From Spirochaetaceae bacterium (GTDB lineage: Bacteria > Spirochaetota > Spirochaetia > SZUA-6 > Bin103): a stretch of DNA of 54,719 nucleotides. The translations under genes and the position numbers were made by a program. The stretch covers positions 1 through 54,719 of the forward strand of contig JAPPNY010000094.1 in assembly GCA_028818385.1 (NCBI GenBank). The letters are read 5' to 3'. Every line of letters begins with the position of its first letter. Position 1 is the first letter of the stretch. The notes beneath the pieces were generated by a model, which saw nothing but the letters and a program-made list of their open reading frames with translations, ran no database searches and was not told the DNA's origin. Shown here one piece after another: positions 50,256 through 54,719 of the stretch.

Positions 50256-51014
50256 GTGGCCAGACAAACGACCTCGATCTCGGCTCCCACAGGGCTCTCC
50301 GCCGCCGAAATCGAGCGGTTTCGCCTCGACGGGTATCTCGGTCCCTATTCCCTGTGCTCGCCGGACGAAATGGACGCGGTGCGGCCGGCCATCGAGCGAG
50401 TTCTGGAGACCGAGCCGCCGGCGTCGCACAACCGTGTCCACAACCGTCACCTCGACAGCCGCGCGGTGTACGACCTGGCTACCGATCCGGCGATCGTAGA
50501 GCGCATGGTTGCGCTCTACGGGCACGACCTTCTGCTGTGGCGGACCAACTTCTTCGTCAAGAACCGGGGCAGCAAGGCGATCCCCTGGCACCAGGACTTC
50601 CACTACTGGCCGCTGGAGCCGCCGGTCATCATCTCCGCCTGGATCGCCGTGGATCCTTCCACCCGGCAGAACGGCAATCTGCAGGTGATCCCCGGATCGC
50701 ACCGCACCATCGTCCCGCACGTCGAGGCGACCCCGGACATGCAGTTCAAGGTGATGGCCGATGCCGGCTGCTACGATCCCGGCGACCTGACCGATCTGGA
50801 GATGCAGCCCGGCGAGTTCATCCTGTTCAACGAACGCACCCTGCACCACTCGGAGGCCAACCACTCAGATCAGCGCCGCATCGGGCTGGCGGTGCGGGCG
50901 ATCATCCCCATCGTCAAGGTGCTGGAGTACGACTCCGCGGACCATGCCCTGCAGATCATCCACGGCACCGACACGATGAGCCTCAATCGCCTCGCCCCGC
51001 CGCCGACGCCATAA
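50256..51014 (+). CDS. Phytanoyl-CoA dioxygenase (PhyH) family protein
   Basis: A 252-residue Fe(II)/2-oxoglutarate oxygenase. Iron ligands H112 and D114 (PWHQDFHYW) and H197 or H198 (TLHHSEAN), with R207 for 2-oxoglutarate. The compact form, with YLGPYSLCSPDEM near the N-terminus, resembles ectoine-hydroxylase/chlorinating-type members, but no partner genes identify the substrate. GTG start at 50256. Confidence 0.87.
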   Translation: MARQTTSISAPTGLSAAEIERFRLDGYLGPYSLCSPDEMDAVRPAIERVLETEPPASHNRVHNRHLDSRAVYDLATDPAIVERMVALYGHDLLLWRTNFFVKNRGSKAIPWHQDFHYWPLEPPVIISAWIAVDPSTRQNGNLQVIPGSHRTIVPHVEATPDMQFKVMADAGCYDPGDLTDLEMQPGEFILFNERTLHHSEANHSDQRRIGLAVRAIIPIVKVLEYDSADHALQIIHGTDTMSLNRLAPPPTP

Positions 51015-51353
51015 TCGACGATGCCTGCTACGATCAGCGGCGGAGAGCAGAAGACTCCGGAGCATGCCCGCGGCCGACATCGGGACGTCGCTCAACCGGT
51101 ACATCCGAGCCGGCAGAGAGCTTCGGGAGCGATCTGCGGGCGGCAACGGGCCACCACTGTCGCAGACCCTTCAGGAAGCGCTCTACGATCGGGGCCGCCG
51201 AAGTGATCGTCACTTGCTTGAGCCACCGATCGGCTCTCGGTTGGGTCCCGTCAATTCGGCCAATGATCTCGCTTGTATGAATCGTCACCGCAGGGTCCGC
51301 GCGAGTGCACCTCTCGCACGCAGAAGCCGCCCGGGGTGGTAGACTCCCTGCCG
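51015..51353. other. Intergenic region, no supported gene
   Basis: Between a PhyH gene and a lipoprotein gene. Only short, biased frames are present and none shows a domain or a convincing start. It may carry the lipoprotein promoter, but no clear -35/-10 pair was found. Confidence 0.5.
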
Positions 51354-51809
51354 ATGGATGATCAGCATGAAGACATGACGGCACACGGTCGCAGGAGAGG
51401 CTTGCGGATCGGCCTGGTCGCGCCGGCGGCGCTGAGCGCCGTCCTGCTTGCGCTGACGTTGCTGTCTGGATGCAGCGTCGTCGTGGTGAGTTCCCCGCGG
51501 AACCCGTTCGTGGGGGAGTGGCACACCGAGTTCACCTCGGCCGGTAGCCGCTTCTCAGCGGAGTACGAGTTCTTCGGCAACGGCAGGTATACCTACGTCC
51601 GTCATTCGGCCGGCGGAGTGTTGGAGATCATCGTCAATACTCAGGGCACCTATCGGTACGACGACGAGACTCTGACGCTCAATCCGGACGTCAGCGATGT
51701 CGATCCCTCCCGGTTCGAGTACGAGTTCCCCAGCGACACCGAGTTGAGGCTCAGAGAGCAGATCAGCCCGAGCATCACGCTCGTACTTACCTACCACCGC
51801 CACGAGTAG
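51354..51809 (+). CDS. Small predicted lipoprotein
   Basis: A 151-residue exported protein. A basic N-terminus and hydrophobic segment lead to lipobox LLSGC (Cys about residue 39), so it is probably lipid-anchored. The mature part starts PFVGEWHTEFTSAG and has alternating strands with paired YRYDDETLTLNP and ELRLREQISPSITLVL, consistent with a small lipocalin-like or META-type barrel, tentatively. ATG at 51354 is used; the frame is open to 51273. The following PhyH gene starts six bases after its stop. Confidence 0.7.
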   Translation: MDDQHEDMTAHGRRRGLRIGLVAPAALSAVLLALTLLSGCSVVVVSSPRNPFVGEWHTEFTSAGSRFSAEYEFFGNGRYTYVRHSAGGVLEIIVNTQGTYRYDDETLTLNPDVSDVDPSRFEYEFPSDTELRLREQISPSITLVLTYHRHE

Positions 51810-51814
51810 CATCC

Positions 51815-52756
51815 GTGCCTGTCGACGCGGACGCGCTCGGCGCGCGCTTTGCCGAGGAAGGCTACGTGATCGTCCGCGGCGCGTATGCCGGCCAGGTGCG
51901 CGAGCTGCGACGGATCTGCGAGGGCGCGCTCGCCCGCTTCGTAACGACCGGGACCGAGGCCAACCAGCCGAGCGGCCGCGACTACTCCGCCCGGGCGCGC
52001 ATGCTCATTCACCTCAACCACCCCGACTACCACCGGGAGCGGCCGGCGGATCTGGCAACCCTCCTGAACGCCGTCGCGGGTGAGAACGCGATCGCGATCG
52101 CCACGGCGATCCTGGCCGAGCCGCCGCTGTTCATGCAGTGCAACCTCTACGTCGAGCCGCCGCGCGAATCGTGGGTGGGCGGCTGGCACCGCGACTGCCA
52201 GTACGACAAGTTCGACCTGCGTCCGGACGAGGACACCGAGCGCATCATCCTGAGCGAGGCGGTGCCGGCGCGGGAGGTGCACATGCACATCTGCCTGTGC
52301 GACTCGGCAGCGACCGAGATCGTGCCGGGCTCCCACAGTCGCTGGGACACCCCGGAGGAGTACGAGGTCCGCGTCAACGACTACTGGTCGGACGCCATGC
52401 CCGGCAGGGAGCCGATCCGGCTGCAGGCCGGCGACCTGGCGTTCTTCCACGTCAACTCCATCCACCGCGGCCTGTACAGCCGGCGCAAGCGGCGCCGCAC
52501 CATCGCCGTTACCTGGGGGACGGCGTCGCGCCCGCGGCCCGCCACGCGCGAGGACATGAACGGGCTTGGCGGCTACGTCGCCAGCTACCAGCCGTGGTTC
52601 GACGATCCGACCTACCTCGAGGACGCCACCCCGACAGCGCGCGAGACCTTCGAGCGGTTCACGGCAACGTACCGGGACTCCTGGGACGAGTCGTTCGCGG
52701 GCGACCTGAACCCGGACCTGCGCCGCTACTTCGCGGCCCGGCGTGCCGGGGGTTGA
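51815..52756 (+). CDS. Phytanoyl-CoA dioxygenase (PhyH) family protein
   Basis: A 313-residue Fe(II)/2-oxoglutarate oxygenase. H125 and D127 (GGWHRDCQYD) and H218 (VNSIHRG) are the likely iron ligands, with RRKRRR nearby for 2-oxoglutarate. The HRD rather than HQD form is shared with the 10841-11692 product. GTG start at 51815, close behind the lipoprotein gene. The C-terminal ~70 residues (NGLGGYVASYQPWFDDP onward) extend beyond the core. Confidence 0.85.
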   Translation: MPVDADALGARFAEEGYVIVRGAYAGQVRELRRICEGALARFVTTGTEANQPSGRDYSARARMLIHLNHPDYHRERPADLATLLNAVAGENAIAIATAILAEPPLFMQCNLYVEPPRESWVGGWHRDCQYDKFDLRPDEDTERIILSEAVPAREVHMHICLCDSAATEIVPGSHSRWDTPEEYEVRVNDYWSDAMPGREPIRLQAGDLAFFHVNSIHRGLYSRRKRRRTIAVTWGTASRPRPATREDMNGLGGYVASYQPWFDDPTYLEDATPTARETFERFTATYRDSWDESFAGDLNPDLRRYFAARRAGG

Positions 52757-52783
52757 ACTCAGGAAGCCGCAGTCTGGTCTTCG

Positions 52784-53077
52784 TCACCGCGCCAGGCGCC
52801 CTTCATCGTCAATCAACACGACGCGGCTCGGCAGCCGGTCCCCCCAGCTCCACAGCACCAGATTGAGATCGTTGTCATCGCTGCCGGGAGCAAAGCTTCG
52901 GACTTCCATTCCCACGTAACCGGCCGCGATCAACCGATCGGCCAACGCCTGAGCTGCCGGGACCGATCCGCCATACATGTCCCGTTCCCCTCTGGGGAAG
53001 CACAACTTGGCAACGGTCGCCCCGCGGACATCGCGATCACGCGAGTCGAGGCTGTCGAAGACCGGTTCGGCATCGCA
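52784..53077 (-). pseudogene. C-terminal remnant of a RES-domain toxin
   Basis: About 97 residues match the end of RES-family NAD+-phosphorylase toxins: VFDSLDSRDRDVRG, SVPAAQALADRLIAAGYVGM, VRSFAPGSDDNDLNLVLWSW and RVVLIDDEGRL. The frame is closed on its 5' side by a stop at 53078-53080, and the N-terminal arginine and histidine-bearing part is absent. No Xre/DUF2384 antitoxin is readable upstream. A decayed toxin-antitoxin locus. Confidence 0.65.
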
Positions 53078-53409
53078 TCAAGCGATCAGACGAGGGCTTC
53101 TCCGGGTTTCGTGGCTGAGGGGCCATGAGGTCCGCGGCGAGGTCGACCGGTCCCCGATGCTGCCGGCATCGCCCGGCAGCGGGCGGCGCCGCGAAAAAAG
53201 ATCGAGGATTCTTTCCGCGAAGTCTTGACGGGTCTCTGCGCTCGCGAGATGGCACGTCACAGCACAAACGCGCCCCGTCCGGCCTCCCGGAAGCTCGGAG
53301 ACCCGTTCGGCCGCCCAGCCCCCTCTTCAGCGCCCGCTGATCGCGGATCGCGTCCGGGTTCCGGACTGACCAAAGAGAGGTATCTGCAAATTGGTAGTAC
53401 ATTTACTCC
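53078..53409. other. Region with no supported gene, probable toxin-antitoxin debris
   Basis: Between the RES remnant and the HNH gene. A 60-residue minus-strand frame (53078-53260, MTCHLASAETRQDFAERILD) abuts the remnant and could be antitoxin or toxin debris, but no domain can be named. Confidence 0.35.
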
Positions 53410-54700
53410 ATGAAGACCGCCACCTCTGCGACCGCCGTCCGCCCCGCCATCACCTCCACCGTCGGCGTGCTGTCCGACCGCGCGCTGCTGCGCCAGACCA
53501 GTACGCTCGTCCGCCACGAACGCCACGTGCAGGGCGCCATCATCGACCACCTGGCCGAGATCGAGGCCCGCCGTCTCTTTCTGCAGCGCGGCTGCTCCAG
53601 CCTGTTCGACTACGCGGTGCGCGAGCTCGGCTACAGCGACGCTGCCGCCGGGCGGCGCCTTGGCGCTGTGCGGCGGTGCGCCGACCAACCGAGCGCGCGC
53701 GAGCGGCTGCGCGACGGCTCGCTCACTCTGAGCGCCGCAGCGGAGTTGCAAGTGGGCCTTCGACCGGCAGCGGCGACGCGGGTCGATCGCCGGCATCGCG
53801 TCGACCGCGCCGGCGGGGGCTGGGGCGCCGGCTACTGCGGCGGCCGGGGCTGACGTGCCGGGCTCAGCGCCGGCGGACGATCCGGTGGCGGATGCCGCGC
53901 CGGCCGCAGCGCCGAGCCGCTGCGAGCCTGCCCCGCCGCTGGTGCTCGATGCGGCAGGAAGACGGAAGCTGGTCGAGGAGGCGTCCGGCAAGAGCGCGCG
54001 CCAGGTCCGCCGGATGCTGGCCGACCTGGATCCGGAGTTGGCGCCGCCGGCCGACCGCGTGCGCCCGCTCGGCGACGGGCGCTACGAGCTGAAAGCCGTC
54101 ATCGACGCCGACTGCCAGCAGGGGCTGGAGCACCTGAGGGAGTTGCTCTCGCACATCGACCCGCGCATGACCGTGGGGCAGCTCGTCGGCCGCATCGTAC
54201 AAGAGGCGCTCGACCGCCACGACCCGAGCCGGCCGCCGCGCCGGGCGCGTGCCGGAAGCCAGGCGGCACGGGGCGAATCCGAGCCCGCTCCGGCAGCGAA
54301 GGAACAGGCCGCGCCGGAACCCGGTCACGCTGCCACGGTGCAGGACGCGGCGATCCCCGCCGGCCCCACTCCGGCGCCGGAGCAGACGCCGACCTCGGCA
54401 CCCTCGCCGACCCGGCAGGAAACGACGCACCGCCCAGCGTTTGCCGGGAGGACGCCGACCGGTGCGCCTGCTCCGACGGCGAAGACGCCCGCTTCGCGCC
54501 GCGCGATTCCGGCAGCGGTGAAACGACAGGTGTGGCAGCGGGACGGCGGCCGCTGCACCTTCCTCGATCAGCGGACTGGACGCCGCTGCAACTCACGACA
54601 TCTGATCGAGATAGACCACATTCTGCCGTATGCGCTGGGCGGCGGCGCCGATCCCGGAAATCTCAGATTGTTATGCGGAGTCCGGGGTAATGCGGAGTAG
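53410..54700 (+). pseudogene. HNH endonuclease gene, frameshifted and with degenerate 3' end
   Basis: The first ~115 codons encode the helical N-terminus typical of these proteins (HLAEIEARRLFLQRGCSSLF, YAVRELGYSDAAAGRRLGAV). A single extra G near 53752 throws the frame out. In the +1 frame AFDRQRRRGSIAG continues into an Ala/Pro-rich linker and a C-terminal HNH domain (RDGGRCTFL, CNSRHLIEIDHILPYALGGG, NLRLLC). The usual final HN pair after LRLLC is missing; instead ATGCGGAGT is repeated (54673-54681 and 54690-54698) and the frame stops. Split parts are 53410-53853 and 53855-54700. A decayed gene or an indel in the assembly. Confidence 0.75.
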
Positions 54701-54719
54701 ATGGCTGGGAACGGCTGAT

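Noticed and set aside
51064..51342. 92-codon plus-strand frame in the 51-kb gap
   Set aside because: Arg/Ser-rich, no domain, no ribosome-binding site, in a region with other equal-length random frames.
1..54719. CRISPR arrays, tRNA or rRNA genes, insertion sequences
   Set aside because: No regularly spaced repeats, cloverleaf genes, conserved rRNA stretches or transposase-like proteins were recognised on either strand.

Overview
The window is high-GC bacterial DNA (roughly two-thirds G+C by eye) with dense, mostly leader-poor genes, frequent GTG starts and many ATGA/GTGA stop-start overlaps. No rRNA, tRNA, CRISPR array, transposase or integrase was seen. Lineage is an inference only. The LplA/LplB/YtcP-type sugar importers, the many phytanoyl-CoA-dioxygenase (PhyH) family oxygenases, sulfatase, fucosidase, Gfo/Idh/MocA and creatininase-family enzymes, and PP2C-type signalling resemble uncultured high-GC Spirochaetaceae-like or other marine or sponge-associated bacteria. 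It looks like the accessory-rich chromosome of an organism that scavenges decorated, sulfated or N-containing glycans.

Layout. 1-6.3 kb: a sugar ABC importer (binding protein cut by the window edge, LplB-type permease, two tandem YtcP-type permeases) and a secreted VCBS/ASPIC-UnbV protein. 6.3-9.9 kb: a pair of ABC exporter half-transporters, repeated in the same orientation at 18.1-21.7 kb. 10-12.1 kb: a creatininase-family enzyme, then a PhyH oxygenase preceded by a small conserved protein. 12.2-16.8 kb: a three-gene signalling operon (response regulator-PP2C phosphatase, periplasmic-binding lipoprotein, histidine kinase). 16.9-18 kb: two tandem secreted 167-aa barrel-like proteins. 21.8-23.5 kb: an ECF sigma factor with an unusual five-repeat protein. 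23.6-28 kb: VapBC, then a second small protein/PhyH pair in line with a sulfatase and a 2-hydroxyacid dehydrogenase.

28-36.5 kb is a toxin-antitoxin and scar-rich island. It holds a single-chain MNT-HepT fusion, a Sel1/zinc-ribbon protein, a broken ribbon-helix-helix (RHH) antitoxin, HEPN with an RHH-MNT fusion, RHH/PIN, YefM-YoeB, a DUF2442-HTH gene lodged next to a duplicated fucosidase tail, and a frameshifted MNT with HepT. Perfect palindromes abut the start codons of two of these operons. A further PhyH oxygenase and an alpha-L-fucosidase lie among them.

36.5-48.9 kb: a NYN-cold-shock RNA-binding protein, two propeller glycosidase-like enzymes, a membrane fatty-acid/sterol hydroxylase, a PP2C phosphatase, an ABC-2-like transporter, then a tightly overlapped catabolic operon (PhyH-nitrilase fusion, Gfo/Idh/MocA oxidoreductase, AraD1/FAH-family enzyme). 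48.9-54.7 kb: a PD-(D/E)XK-like nuclease, two more PhyH oxygenases, a small lipoprotein, a truncated RES toxin and a frameshifted HNH endonuclease gene.

The most interesting items are: a ~130-aa family placed directly before PhyH oxygenases twice; the ECF sigma factor with a five-repeat (~81-aa period) partner; the PhyH-nitrilase fusion; the chimeric HEPN/MNT systems with palindromic operators; and a dispersed hairpin repeat with compensatory base changes.
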